From NCBI GenBank assembly GCA_020636435.1, contig JACJXX010000002.1, positions 4,402,001 through 4,466,000 on the forward strand: DNA of 64,000 bases, in the 5' to 3' direction. The DNA is from Lewinellaceae bacterium (GTDB lineage: Bacteria; Bacteroidota; Bacteroidia; Chitinophagales; Saprospiraceae). The translations under genes were made by a program, and so were the position numbers. The stretch's first letter is position 1. Each line of letters starts with the position of its first letter. Below the pieces are notes generated by a model. It saw only the letters and a list, made by a program, of their open reading frames with translations, did no database searches and had not been told where the DNA came from. This document shows positions 10,209-18,789 of the stretch, piece after piece.

Positions 10209-11390
10209 ATGATGAAAAAGGTGATCCTCAAAGCAAAACGGGCAGCGGCAGTAGAGCGCTTTCACCCCTGGGTCTTCTCCGGGGCCATAAAGAATATAGA
10301 GGGCAATGTGGAAGACGGCGATGTCGTGGAAGTTTACAAAGCCGATGGAACCTATCTGGCCACCGGCCATTACCAGGACGGGAGCATCACTGTCCGGCTG
10401 TTTTCTTTTCAACAGGTGGAACCCGATCAGGAATTCTGGAACACCAGGATCGCCCAGGCGCTGCAATACCGGCGCCAGCTTGGCCTGGCAGCCAACCCGC
10501 AGACCAACTGCTACCGGCTTGCGCACGCGGAAGGGGACGGGCTGCCGGGGCTGATCATCGACATATACGACCAGACTGCCGTGGTGCAATGCCATTCCAT
10601 TGGCATGCATCGGGAGATGGAGAAGGTAAGCCAGGCGTTGCAATACAACTTTGGAGGCCAACTGGAAGCCATTTACGATAAAAGTGCGGAAACGCTCCCC
10701 AGCCAGTACGCCGGATTTGTAGAAAACAGCTATATTTTTGGGCAGGGAGCGCCCGGGCCTGTGCGCGAATACGGCCATGCCTTTCAGGTCGACTGGGAAA
10801 AGGGGCAAAAGACCGGCTTCTTCCTGGACCAGCGGGAAAACCGGCGCCTGGCGGGGCAATATGCCCGGGACAAAAAAGTACTGAACGCCTTCTGTTACTC
10901 CGGAGGCTTTTCCATTTATGCCCTCCAGGCCGGCGCCCGTTTGGTTGACTCGGTCGACACCTCCAAGAAAGCAATAGGCCTGGCCGAAGCCAATGTGGCG
11001 CTCAACGGCCTGCCTCCGGAACGGCACCGGGCACACGCCCAGGATGTCCTGGATTTCCTCAAATCATCGGACGGCGATTATGAGTTGATGATCGTCGACC
11101 CGCCGGCTTTTGCCAAGAGCCTGAAAAAGCGCCATCAGGCGGTGCAGGGCTATAAGCGCCTGAATGCGCTGGCCATGTCCCGGTTGCAGCCGGGCGGCAT
11201 CCTCTTCACGTTTTCCTGTTCGCAGGTGGTGGATCAGGCGTTGTTTTACAACACCATAGTAGCGGCAGCCCTCGAAAGCGGCCGCCGGGCGCGGGTCATG
11301 CACCAACTGTCGCAGCCCGCCGACCACCCGGTGAGCCTTTTTCATTCGGAAGGGTCTTATTTGAAGGGGTTGGTATTGTATGTGGAGTGA
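10209..11390 (+). CDS. Class I SAM-dependent rRNA large-subunit methyltransferase, RlmI-like
   Basis: 393 residues, the usual size for RlmI/YccW, which methylates C5 of a 23S rRNA cytosine in the cytoplasm. The N-terminal 75 residues (RFHPWVFSGAI...GDVVEVY...ATGHY) match a PUA RNA-binding domain. The Rossmann methyltransferase follows: SAM motif I near residue 221 (LNAFCYSGGFSIYAL), VDPPAF near 295 and the catalytic-type SCS near 335. QKTGFFLDQRENR (about residue 200) is a signature of this family. It starts with two adjacent ATG codons and stands alone between repeats. The exact target base is inferred from family only. Confidence 0.88.
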   Translation: MMKKVILKAKRAAAVERFHPWVFSGAIKNIEGNVEDGDVVEVYKADGTYLATGHYQDGSITVRLFSFQQVEPDQEFWNTRIAQALQYRRQLGLAANPQTNCYRLAHAEGDGLPGLIIDIYDQTAVVQCHSIGMHREMEKVSQALQYNFGGQLEAIYDKSAETLPSQYAGFVENSYIFGQGAPGPVREYGHAFQVDWEKGQKTGFFLDQRENRRLAGQYARDKKVLNAFCYSGGFSIYALQAGARLVDSVDTSKKAIGLAEANVALNGLPPERHRAHAQDVLDFLKSSDGDYELMIVDPPAFAKSLKKRHQAVQGYKRLNALAMSRLQPGGILFTFSCSQVVDQALFYNTIVAAALESGRRARVMHQLSQPADHPVSLFHSEGSYLKGLVLYVE

Positions 11391-11394
11391 TAAT

Positions 11395-11515
11395 TCCTAT
11401 TTTTGATTTGTGACGTTTGACGTTTGATTTTTGATTTGCTCTATCCGGGCTGCACTGCAATGGCAGCCTCTCCCAAGCCCATCGAAAATCAAACGTCGCA
11501 AATCAAACATCACAA
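11395..11515. repeat. Imperfect inverted repeat between convergent genes (GTGACGTTTGATTTTTGATT family)
   Basis: The left part (about 11402-11438) carries TTTGTGACGTTTGACGTTTG followed by TTTTTGATTTG. The right part (about 11484-11515) carries AAAATCAAACGTCGCAAATC and CAAACATCACAA, its approximate complement. The two could form a long stem between the 3' ends of rlmI-like and nhaA. Related sequence occurs near 16235, 46921, 54950 and 57829-57950. Confidence 0.65.
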
Positions 11516-12844
11516 CTCCTCCTCCTCCCCTTTTCGTTTCAGAGACCAGCTCAACAGAAAATAGCCAGCCAGGCCAGCCACCAGGGAGCCGGCGAGGATG
11601 CCCAGTTTAGCCTGGGCCAACAGTGTGCTGTCGGCGAGGGCAAGATTGGAGATGAACAAGGCCATGGTAAACCCGATGCCGCCCATGAAGGCCAGGCCTG
11701 CCATCTGCGCCCAGGTGGCGCCGGCCGGCAGCCCGGCGATGCCCAGGCGGACGCCAAGCCAGGAGAAGAGCAGAATGCCGGCCAGCTTTCCAACGACGAG
11801 CGCCACGGCGATGTGAAGGAATAAAGGTTGCGAGGCCACTTCCAACCCGCCTTTCAACAGGACGCCGGCGTTGGCCAGGGCAAATAGCGGCATGACGAAG
11901 AACGCCACAAAATCGTTGAACAGGTATTCCATCCGCTGCAGGGGCGGCTGTACTGCCCGCACGTTGCTCTTGAGTGTTTCTAAAGTGTCCAGCTCTTTTT
12001 GCGGCAAAAAAGGGCCGCCCTCCGCCGCCTTTTCGGTGCGGAAATCTTCCAGGAAATCCTGGATGCTTTGGGCAAAGCGCTTCAGGCGAATGTTGTTGGT
12101 AGCCGGAACAGTAAAGGCCACCAGCACCCCGGCAATGGTGGGATGGATACCCGACTTGAGCATGTAGTACCACACCCCGATCCCTGCGATGATGTATATC
12201 CAGTTGCGTTTGATGCTGAAGATGTAGTTGCAGATGAAGAGAAAAGCCAGCAGGCCGCCCGAAACGGCCAGCGCATTCCAATGTACTTCATGCGCGTAAA
12301 AAAGGGCAATGACCAGAACGGCGCCGATGTCGTCGACGATGGCGAAGGCGGTCAGGAACACCTTCAGGCTCAACGGCACCCGGCTGCCCAGCAAAGAGAG
12401 GATGCCCAAAGAGAAAGCAATATCGGTCGCCATAGGTATGCCCCAGGCTTCCGTGCCCTGGTTGCCCTGGTGCAGGAAAAAAAACAAGGTAGCGGGAACC
12501 AACATCCCTCCCAGCGCCGCCACCATGGGCAAAGCTGCTTTGCGCAGGCTGGACAATTCCCCGTCGATGACTTCCCGTTTGATCTCCAGCCCTATGGAGA
12601 AAAAGAAAATGGCCATCAGGCCGTCGTTCACCCACAGCAACAAGGGCTTGGAGAAGCCGGTTGTTCCTATGGCAATGGACACGGGTGTTTCCCATAGCCC
12701 AAAATAATATCCCGACAGGGGGGAATTGGCCCAAACCATAGCTACTATGGTGCAGAGGATCAACAATATGCCACTGGATGATTCTTGTCGGATAAACTGG
12801 CGAAAAGGTAGCGCTATGCTTTCAATAAGTTGGGCTGGCTGCAT
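11510..12844 (-). CDS. nhaA: Na+/H+ antiporter NhaA
   Basis: 444 residues with about 12 hydrophobic segments, an inner-membrane exchanger that expels Na+ for H+. The paired aspartates of the ion site are visible at residues 171-172 (FAIVDDIGAV). The upstream conserved aspartate is at 141 (MATDIAFSLG). GLMAIFFFSIGLEIKRE (residues 75-91) and the C-terminal GGIGFTMALFISNLA are family signatures. It is somewhat longer than the E. coli protein because of a loop (about 250-290: FLEDFRTEKAAEGGPF...) and a charged tail. It lies 56 bp downstream of the TPR lipoprotein gene on the same strand, so co-transcription is possible. The start gives MQPAQLIESI, normal for the family. Confidence 0.95.
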   Translation of the reverse strand: MQPAQLIESIALPFRQFIRQESSSGILLILCTIVAMVWANSPLSGYYFGLWETPVSIAIGTTGFSKPLLLWVNDGLMAIFFFSIGLEIKREVIDGELSSLRKAALPMVAALGGMLVPATLFFFLHQGNQGTEAWGIPMATDIAFSLGILSLLGSRVPLSLKVFLTAFAIVDDIGAVLVIALFYAHEVHWNALAVSGGLLAFLFICNYIFSIKRNWIYIIAGIGVWYYMLKSGIHPTIAGVLVAFTVPATNNIRLKRFAQSIQDFLEDFRTEKAAEGGPFLPQKELDTLETLKSNVRAVQPPLQRMEYLFNDFVAFFVMPLFALANAGVLLKGGLEVASQPLFLHIAVALVVGKLAGILLFSWLGVRLGIAGLPAGATWAQMAGLAFMGGIGFTMALFISNLALADSTLLAQAKLGILAGSLVAGLAGYFLLSWSLKRKGEEEEL

Positions 12845-12900
12845 CAGTAAGTCTGGATTCGTTGGTTCTGTGTTTGAACAGGAAAATCCAACACCATGTT

Positions 12901-14535
12901 TTAAGACCGTTGACCCATTTGCTGTGCTTCCGATTTTGCCCTAATTTCATCCAGGGCTTGCTGGACGGCGCCGGCCATATCCTCTTTTCCCAGCGCCCGG
13001 GCTGCCCCGAGTTTGCCCCTCAGCGCCCGGACGCGCAGGGGGCCGCGCTCCAGGGCCCGCTCGAACTGCCTCAGGGCATCCTCCGGGCGATCCTGCTCCA
13101 GCAGCCATTCTCCGTACAGTTCATAGGATGGTTTGACGACCTCCGGCGGGCCGTAAGAGTAGCTGGCGTTGTCTTCCACCGCACTGGCTTTTTGGAGCCA
13201 GCGCTCCGCCTCCGCAGGTTGCCCTTTGAGCATGGCAAGCAAGCCTTTCAGCTCCAGTTCCAGAATATAAGCCTGGTCGATATCCAGTTGGTTGGGCTGC
13301 CCGTAACTGCCGCCTGCCCCACACATAGGCACGCCCTCGCCGGTTACGCCCATAGAGGCCTGCTGTCGGGCAGAGGCCATGGCTTCCAGCCGGGCTTCCA
13401 TTTCGGCGGCATCCTTTTTGCGGTAAGCTTTCATTCCTTCCAGAAAATGGCCGATGGCTTGAAAAGTGATGTTGAGTTCCTTCAAATCCACCTCGACATC
13501 TGCCAGAGGGCCGTCCCAATCCTCCGTTTCCACCAAATAATTGCCTTTCATCCGTATCAGGTAGGAGCGCGCGCTCTTGCTGGGCAGCTCTCCTGTATAC
13601 TCCATCATCTGTTCCATAATGCGCCGGGCATCTTCTACCCTGCCCTGCTGCAGGTAGCCATAGAGCAGCCAGTGGAAAGCGTGGTAAGAACGGGCGTCGT
13701 TGTCCAGGCCTTTGCGCTCCATTCGATTCACGCTGGCAGCGTAAGAGGCCTCGTTGGAAGCCACCACCTCATGCCATAAACCCAGAGCGACATAAATATG
13801 GGAAGGCATGTGCAGGGCATGCGCCGCGTCGGGGGCTACATCGGCATAACTGTCGGCTGCCAGCTTGGCCAGTTGGGCATGGCCGGGATCGTCGTAGGAG
13901 TGGATGAGGTAATGCAATGCGCCCGGATGGCTGGGGTTTTCCCGGAGGATGCCTTCGGCAATGGCCGCTCCTTTCTCATAGGCTTCTTCATCGCGGCCCA
14001 CCGGCACAGCGCCCAGAATAGACAAGGCATAAAATGCCGCCACTTCGTGGTTGCCGGGGTATTTTTCATACAGCCCGCTCATGTATTCGGCGTAGGCTTT
14101 ATCGCGCTCTACTTTTTCACCTTCGCCATACAGCACCTCCACAGCTTGGATAAAGTCTTTTTCCATTTCAGTTCCCGCCTTGGCCAGGCGCTCCTCAGCC
14201 GTAGGCGCCAGCTGCTCCAGCACAGCCCGCGCCTCCTCGTAATCCTGCTGGCGCCACAGGCCGTGGTTGTGGGTCATGGCCTCTCCCCAGTAGGCCATGG
14301 CAAAATCGGGGTCGGCTTCCTGTGCTTTCTGAAATTCCCCTCTGGCGTCTTCGTATTCGAAACTGTGCAGCAGAAGCAGGCCCTTTTCAAAGAACGGCTG
14401 GGCTCCGGGCGCGCCGCTTACCTGGAAATGGACTTCGCCCAGGCGGGAGGCGGCTTTTTCTTCTTTGGGCTGGCGGCCGGTGCAGGAAGCGGCCAGCAAT
14501 AACAATGCAAACGCGATCAGGTTAGGGATCTTCAT
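12901..14535 (-). CDS. TPR-repeat lipoprotein
   Basis: The preferred ATG at 14533-14535 gives MKIPNLIAFALLLLAASC, a good lipoprotein signal with lipobox LAAS-C; a longer frame reaches 14595 but would bury this signal. The mature part is rich in tetratricopeptide-like helices (FFEKGLLLLHSFEYEDARGEFQKAQEAD near residue 50; EDALRQFERALERGP near the end), so it is probably a membrane-anchored scaffold. Conserved-looking stretches include YWGEAMTHNHGLW and HALHMPSHIYVALG. The substrate or partner cannot be read from the sequence. It may form a transcription unit with nhaA downstream. Confidence 0.8.
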   Translation of the reverse strand: MKIPNLIAFALLLLAASCTGRQPKEEKAASRLGEVHFQVSGAPGAQPFFEKGLLLLHSFEYEDARGEFQKAQEADPDFAMAYWGEAMTHNHGLWRQQDYEEARAVLEQLAPTAEERLAKAGTEMEKDFIQAVEVLYGEGEKVERDKAYAEYMSGLYEKYPGNHEVAAFYALSILGAVPVGRDEEAYEKGAAIAEGILRENPSHPGALHYLIHSYDDPGHAQLAKLAADSYADVAPDAAHALHMPSHIYVALGLWHEVVASNEASYAASVNRMERKGLDNDARSYHAFHWLLYGYLQQGRVEDARRIMEQMMEYTGELPSKSARSYLIRMKGNYLVETEDWDGPLADVEVDLKELNITFQAIGHFLEGMKAYRKKDAAEMEARLEAMASARQQASMGVTGEGVPMCGAGGSYGQPNQLDIDQAYILELELKGLLAMLKGQPAEAERWLQKASAVEDNASYSYGPPEVVKPSYELYGEWLLEQDRPEDALRQFERALERGPLRVRALRGKLGAARALGKEDMAGAVQQALDEIRAKSEAQQMGQRS

Positions 14536-14822
14536 AGGGATTTTTTTTGGGAAAATAAGGAAAAAACTCTGTAATCCCGTCTTCGACGAAAGCATTCCTT
14601 TTCATTCAGGCTACCGTCCCATGGTTCACCCCAAACCCAAAACGGCCGGACAGCCCCTAAGTGACCCTCCCCTGTTCCCGAAGCACATCTCCAATCCTGT
14701 TGAGTTTTTTTTCTTCCATTCGATAAAAGCTGTTAAAAAATTTACTTTTCAGCCTAAATCCTATATTTTCGCGACTAAAATAGGCTGGAAATGAATTTTG
14801 GAACTTTTACCCTCCCAAAAAC

Positions 14823-15467
14823 ATGAAATATAATATTACAGAAGCCAGGGAAGCCCCGGAGATACCTACATTTGGCCATGGCGGCGCCCGTGGATACGGG
14901 GCGCCCGGAGGCGGAGGATATTTGTGGGTTATATTTTTGGTAGCAACAGCCATCATTGTTGCCACTCAGGTTAAAAAGGAACCTTCTGACCTGAACATAC
15001 CTGGTAATGATGAACTTTTTGAAAAACTGCCCGATAATGCTAAAGAGGCTTTCACGGAAAGATATGGCCAGCCGGATGATGATGACAGAGAATGCGAACT
15101 CTATTATTTACTGGCCAAATCTTCAATGAAGAGGCCTTGCGCTAAATGCCCGGTTTGGTGTATGGACCCCGGAAAAACACAGATACTTGTTTCAGAAGGC
15201 GAAATTTACTACATTGGAAAAACCTGTCGAAAGCGAGGCGAAAGAGAGAAGGAGCATGGACAAATAATAGATGCCTTGAACCTGGACTACCGGTGGATAA
15301 AGCGGGGTACAGAAGGCTATATAACGACGGCGGAACAGCTTCACCTGAAAACCTATTTCACCAAGGATGAAGCAATAAAAGAAGGATGTCATTTGTTTCT
15401 TCCTCCGGGTAATTCCATAGGGATGTCACAAGCAGATTGGAGGAAATTATTAGAAGAATTACAATAA
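14823..15467 (+). CDS. Membrane-anchored protein with C-terminal GIY-YIG-like nuclease domain, possible toxin
   Basis: 214 residues. A glycine-rich N-terminus (about residues 18-32) precedes one hydrophobic segment (YLWVIFLVATAIIVATQ, about 33-49). The second half holds a cysteine cluster (CAKCPVWC, about 106-113) and EIYYIGKT (about 126-133). Arginines follow (RKRGER), then a glutamate in YITTAEQLHLKTYF (about 163-176). That order of Tyr-Tyr, Arg and Glu is what GIY-YIG nucleases show, though the match is weak. Base composition is visibly more AT-rich than the flanking genes. The stop and the next ATG are 1 bp apart, so the two genes are a translational pair. A toxin role is inference from this layout. 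Confidence 0.55.
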   Translation: MKYNITEAREAPEIPTFGHGGARGYGAPGGGGYLWVIFLVATAIIVATQVKKEPSDLNIPGNDELFEKLPDNAKEAFTERYGQPDDDDRECELYYLLAKSSMKRPCAKCPVWCMDPGKTQILVSEGEIYYIGKTCRKRGEREKEHGQIIDALNLDYRWIKRGTEGYITTAEQLHLKTYFTKDEAIKEGCHLFLPPGNSIGMSQADWRKLLEELQ

Positions 15468-15468
15468 A

Positions 15469-16209
15469 ATGGAACAGAAAGATTTTTTCATAACTACCAT
15501 GGGTGGCTTATCGGATACCTCTGATCTATATATTACGGAGGATACGCTAAACAACAATATCAAGCTATCAGATTTTGGGAGTGGTGTCAGAAAGATCTCT
15601 TTTTATGCCCTGACTTATCAAGAACCCAGTAGGATCAATGAGCCTTTCTGGGAATATGACCCCGTCAGCAGAAAGATCGAAGGCAGCTTACCCTTAGACT
15701 ACTCAAAAGCTTCAAAATATGTTGATAGAGATGCCCAAAAACTGGTATGCGAGGCTATGTTTGAGTTATTCGATAAGGTTTCCGGCCAGGTTGAAGATTT
15801 TGATTTCGAGGCATTGAAAAAGTCTATGCTCCAAGCTATAGACAATAACCCTACCTTTGCGGAAAAAATCAGGTTCAGAGTCTATTCTGATATTGGGATT
15901 ATGACGGGGGATATTACAGAATTCTCTGATGCCATTGACCTGTCGAAATATGGCGGCGGGGTTAAGAAGCTATTTATTAAAGTCTCCTTTTTTAAAAATC
16001 CCAAAATTTTCTTGCCTGATCCTCCTTTTTTTGATGAACGCAAACAAGGATTATATATTTCAGTAATTTCCGGCTCGGACATCAATCATTTCTCTTCCGA
16101 ATTGGACAAGGCCATTGAAAAATTAAAGCCACAGGTGGAGGGCTTTGATTTTGAATTGTTCAAGTCCGATATTTTGCAATTCGCTGAGGCCTTGAAGGAG
16201 GCTGCTTAG
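15469..16209 (+). CDS. Hypothetical protein with internal duplication, possible immunity partner
   Basis: 246 residues, no signal peptide or membrane segment, acidic. It contains two related halves. LSDFGSGVRKISFYALTY (about 32-50) parallels LSKYGGGVKKLFIKVSF (about 161-178), and GQVEDFDFEALKKSMLQAI parallels PQVEGFDFELFKSDILQFA. It starts 1 bp after the upstream stop and shares that gene's low GC and codon use, which points to joint acquisition. A small acidic cytoplasmic protein tightly coupled to a nuclease-like gene fits an immunity protein, but no known immunity family was recognised. Confidence 0.6.
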   Translation: MEQKDFFITTMGGLSDTSDLYITEDTLNNNIKLSDFGSGVRKISFYALTYQEPSRINEPFWEYDPVSRKIEGSLPLDYSKASKYVDRDAQKLVCEAMFELFDKVSGQVEDFDFEALKKSMLQAIDNNPTFAEKIRFRVYSDIGIMTGDITEFSDAIDLSKYGGGVKKLFIKVSFFKNPKIFLPDPPFFDERKQGLYISVISGSDINHFSSELDKAIEKLKPQVEGFDFELFKSDILQFAEALKEAA

Positions 16210-16227
16210 GGCATGTATTGGCGCCGG

Positions 16228-16268
16228 GCACATCACAAATCACAAATCAAACATCAAAAATCACAAAT
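16228..16268. repeat. AT-rich CACAAATCA/AAACATCAAA repeat
   Basis: A run of related octamer-like words (CATCACAA, ATCACAAATC, AAACATCAAAAATCACAAAT) fills the gap between the convergent gene ends. It overlaps the stop region of the ABC ATPase gene. It is one arm of the family described at 11395-11515. Confidence 0.6.
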
Positions 16269-16998
16269 CACCTCCCCCCCTCTCCCACCCCCGCCAAAAC
16301 TCCATCTCCGCCTGCGCGCCCGTATCCCCATCATCGATAAATGCTTTTTTGCTGCCATAAACTTTAAGCTTTCCATCCTGCATCAGGCCAATGCGGTCGC
16401 CCATGGCCAGGGCTTCTTTCAGGCTGTGTGTAACGAAAATAGCCGTTATGGCAAAATCCCTGGCGATGCGCTTGAGCAATTGCTGCATGCTGGCCCGGGT
16501 CTCGGCATCGAGGGCGCCGAAGGGTTCGTCCAGCAACAATACTTTGGGATTGATGATGAGGGCGCGCCCGAAGGCCACCCGCTGCCGCTGCCCGCCGGAG
16601 AGCTGTTGCGGCTTCTTGCGGGCCTGCTCGGGCAGTTCCAGGTTGGCCAGCATCTCCTGCACGCGTTTTTTGATCTCCGCTTCCGGCAGCCTGCGCAGCC
16701 GCAGCCCGAAGGCCACGTTCTCAAATACGTCGAGGTGAGGGAATAGCAAGGGTTCCTGGTAGAGGTAAACGATGTTGCGGCGGTTGGGCGGTATGGGGCC
16801 GATGTCTTCTCCCTTCAGCAATACCTGTCCCGCATCCGGCGCCTCCAGCCCCGCCAGTATCTTCAGCAGGGTGGTTTTGCCACTGCCCGAACGGCCGAGG
16901 ATGCTCAGCATCTCGTGCTCGCCCAGCTGAAGGCTCAGGCTGTCCAGCACTTTCTCCGCCCCGAAGGCTTTGTCGATATGGATGGTTTCTAAAAACAT
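16261..16998 (-). CDS. ABC transporter ATP-binding protein (YnjD/ThiQ type)
   Basis: 245 residues, one complete ABC ATPase domain that powers the importer encoded just upstream. Walker A GRSGSGKTT is at residues 35-43, the Q-loop at YQEPLLFPHLD (about 80-90), the signature LSGGQRQR at 133-140, Walker B LLLDEP at 154-159 and the switch histidine at 191 (VTHS). It starts 3 bp after the stop of the upstream permease gene, so it is the last gene of a four-gene operon (binding protein, permease, permease, ATPase). The spermidine/thiamine/iron-like ATPase group does not fix the substrate. Confidence 0.9.
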   Translation of the reverse strand: MFLETIHIDKAFGAEKVLDSLSLQLGEHEMLSILGRSGSGKTTLLKILAGLEAPDAGQVLLKGEDIGPIPPNRRNIVYLYQEPLLFPHLDVFENVAFGLRLRRLPEAEIKKRVQEMLANLELPEQARKKPQQLSGGQRQRVAFGRALIINPKVLLLDEPFGALDAETRASMQQLLKRIARDFAITAIFVTHSLKEALAMGDRIGLMQDGKLKVYGSKKAFIDDGDTGAQAEMEFWRGWERGGGDL

Positions 16999-17001
16999 TT
17001 C

Positions 17002-17847
17002 TCAAATCATCTTTGAAAAAACATAACGCTTGTTCAACCACAACAGCACAACCGGCGGCAGCACCAGCAAACAACTGGCCAGGGCGGCAAAAAAGATATT
17101 GGCCTCATTAACATACTGAAACACCTTCAGGGTCAGCGTTTGCACTTTTCCCACGCCAATGAGGGCCGTCAGCCCGTATTCAAACCAGGAAATTAAAAAA
17201 AGTTGAAAAAAGCAGGTCATTATCGCGCCCTTCGCCACCGGCAACAGCACCCGGGTGTAGGCCTGCCAGGTGTTGCCGCCCAAAGTGGCGATGAGTTGTT
17301 CCAGCGAAAGCATGCGCTCCGTCCAGAAGCTGGTAAAAAAGATCAACCCATAGGGAAAGGTGATGAACAACTGGGCGATGGCCACACCCTCTAACCGGCC
17401 CGAAAGGCCGGCGCGGATAAAAAAGTACTGCAGGCAGGCTGCCAGGATCACCGGGGCAAACACGTAAGGCAAATAGGCCATCACCAGCCAGCGCCGCCGA
17501 TGCCGGTGGCAAGCCACCTGTTTGCTCACCCAGAAGCTGCTCCATGTCGACACGATGGCGATGCTCAGGGATAAGGCCAGCGATAGCGCCAGGCTTGCGC
17601 CCAGGCCTGCTTGCGCGCCCCAAACGGCCAGCCAGTTGTCCAGCGTCCACTCGCCCGGCAACAAAGCGGGGTAGGCCCAGCGGCGGCCCACCGACAGCAG
17701 CAGTAGGAAGGCGAAGGGGAAGAGGATGAAGGCTATGGTGGCGAGGCCTGGCCCGTTTATCCGGCGTTCCTGCGCTTTGTTTTTTTGTTCTTTAGCTTTC
17801 ATGTTGTGGTTAGCGCTTTCTGTATTGGTTTTCGTCTTCAAACCCAA
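17002..17847 (-). CDS. ABC transporter permease (second subunit)
   Basis: 281 residues with six or so hydrophobic segments, an inner-membrane permease of the binding-protein-dependent type. The EAA-like loop is recognisable around residues 185-205 (LEQLIATLGGNTWQAYTRVLLPVAKGAI), where the cytoplasmic ATPase docks. An internal ATG at codon 16 (MKAKEQKNKAQERRINGPG) is an alternative start, which would drop an uncharacteristic leader. The gene lies 30 bp downstream of the other permease and 3 bp upstream of the ATPase. Confidence 0.85.
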   Translation of the reverse strand: MGLKTKTNTESANHNMKAKEQKNKAQERRINGPGLATIAFILFPFAFLLLLSVGRRWAYPALLPGEWTLDNWLAVWGAQAGLGASLALSLALSLSIAIVSTWSSFWVSKQVACHRHRRRWLVMAYLPYVFAPVILAACLQYFFIRAGLSGRLEGVAIAQLFITFPYGLIFFTSFWTERMLSLEQLIATLGGNTWQAYTRVLLPVAKGAIMTCFFQLFLISWFEYGLTALIGVGKVQTLTLKVFQYVNEANIFFAALASCLLVLPPVVLLWLNKRYVFSKMI

Positions 17848-17877
17848 ATGAATTTGGGCAACCGGGGTTCCGTCCGT

Positions 17878-18726
17878 TCAAAGCTGCCTTCTCGAACCCA
17901 GCAGCCACAAAACCAGGGCGATGACGATGGCCGAATACACCACGCTGATGGCATAAGCCTGTGGAATATCCGCCAGGTTGTAACGCTGGAGCTTCTGTAT
18001 CGCCAGCACCGACACCATCTGGCGGGACTGGCTGCCCAACAGGAGGGGTATTTCATAAGAACCCATCACGAAGAGGAAGTAAAGTATTGCGGTTGCGAAA
18101 GACCGGCGGAACAAGACCGGCGCTGCCACCCGCCAGGCCGCCTGCCGCCGGCTGGCGCCCAGGGTCAGTGCCTGCTGCATCAGCGCTTTTATCCCTTCGT
18201 GGCTGTACGTCTGGGTGTACAGGATGATAAAAAACGGCAGGGCCATCAAAAAATGGGCGGTGATGATGCCGATCCCGTATTGCTCGTTGACCCAGTCCGG
18301 AAACTGGCTCAACCCCTCCACCAGGCCCAGTTGGTAAGCGATGCGCGATAAAGCGCCTCCTTTCGACATCATCTGAAAAATGAAAAACGCCATCACAATG
18401 GCCGGCATGGCCAGCGGCAGATAGATGTAGAAGGATAAAGGGCCGCGTTCAAAAGCGAGGGGCCGCCTCACCACCAGCCCAAGCGCCAGGGCTACCGCCA
18501 GCCCGATGGACACCAGGGCTACATAGGCGCTGAAGGCCATGGCCTCCCAGAAGCCCGCCGAGCCGAGCACGGCCCGCCAGTGCTCCAGCGTAAAGCCATC
18601 GCTCAGGATGCCGGCCAGGCCCAGGCTGTAAAACAAGGCATAACCGATGCCCAACAGCAAAGGGAAAGCGGTGAGGGTGAAAAAAAGCCCCAGGCCCAGG
18701 TAGGTGCTTGTGCTGGTTCTTTGCAT
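17878..18726 (-). CDS. ABC transporter permease (first subunit)
   Basis: 282 residues, again with about six membrane segments (FFTLTAFPLLLGIGYALFY near residue 15; FYIYLPLAMPAIVMAFFIFQMM about 102-123). The EAA-like loop MQQALTLGASRRQAAWRVAAPVLF lies near residues 182-205. With the following gene it forms the membrane channel of the importer, corresponding to the two domains that are fused in E. coli YnjC. It begins 63 bp after the binding-protein gene. Confidence 0.85.
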   Translation of the reverse strand: MQRTSTSTYLGLGLFFTLTAFPLLLGIGYALFYSLGLAGILSDGFTLEHWRAVLGSAGFWEAMAFSAYVALVSIGLAVALALGLVVRRPLAFERGPLSFYIYLPLAMPAIVMAFFIFQMMSKGGALSRIAYQLGLVEGLSQFPDWVNEQYGIGIITAHFLMALPFFIILYTQTYSHEGIKALMQQALTLGASRRQAAWRVAAPVLFRRSFATAILYFLFVMGSYEIPLLLGSQSRQMVSVLAIQKLQRYNLADIPQAYAISVVYSAIVIALVLWLLGSRRQL

Positions 18727-18789
18727 AGTTTTTCTGATGGTTACGTCTCCGGCGCCAAATAAATTTAGCGGCCCAGGGGAGCGTTAGCC

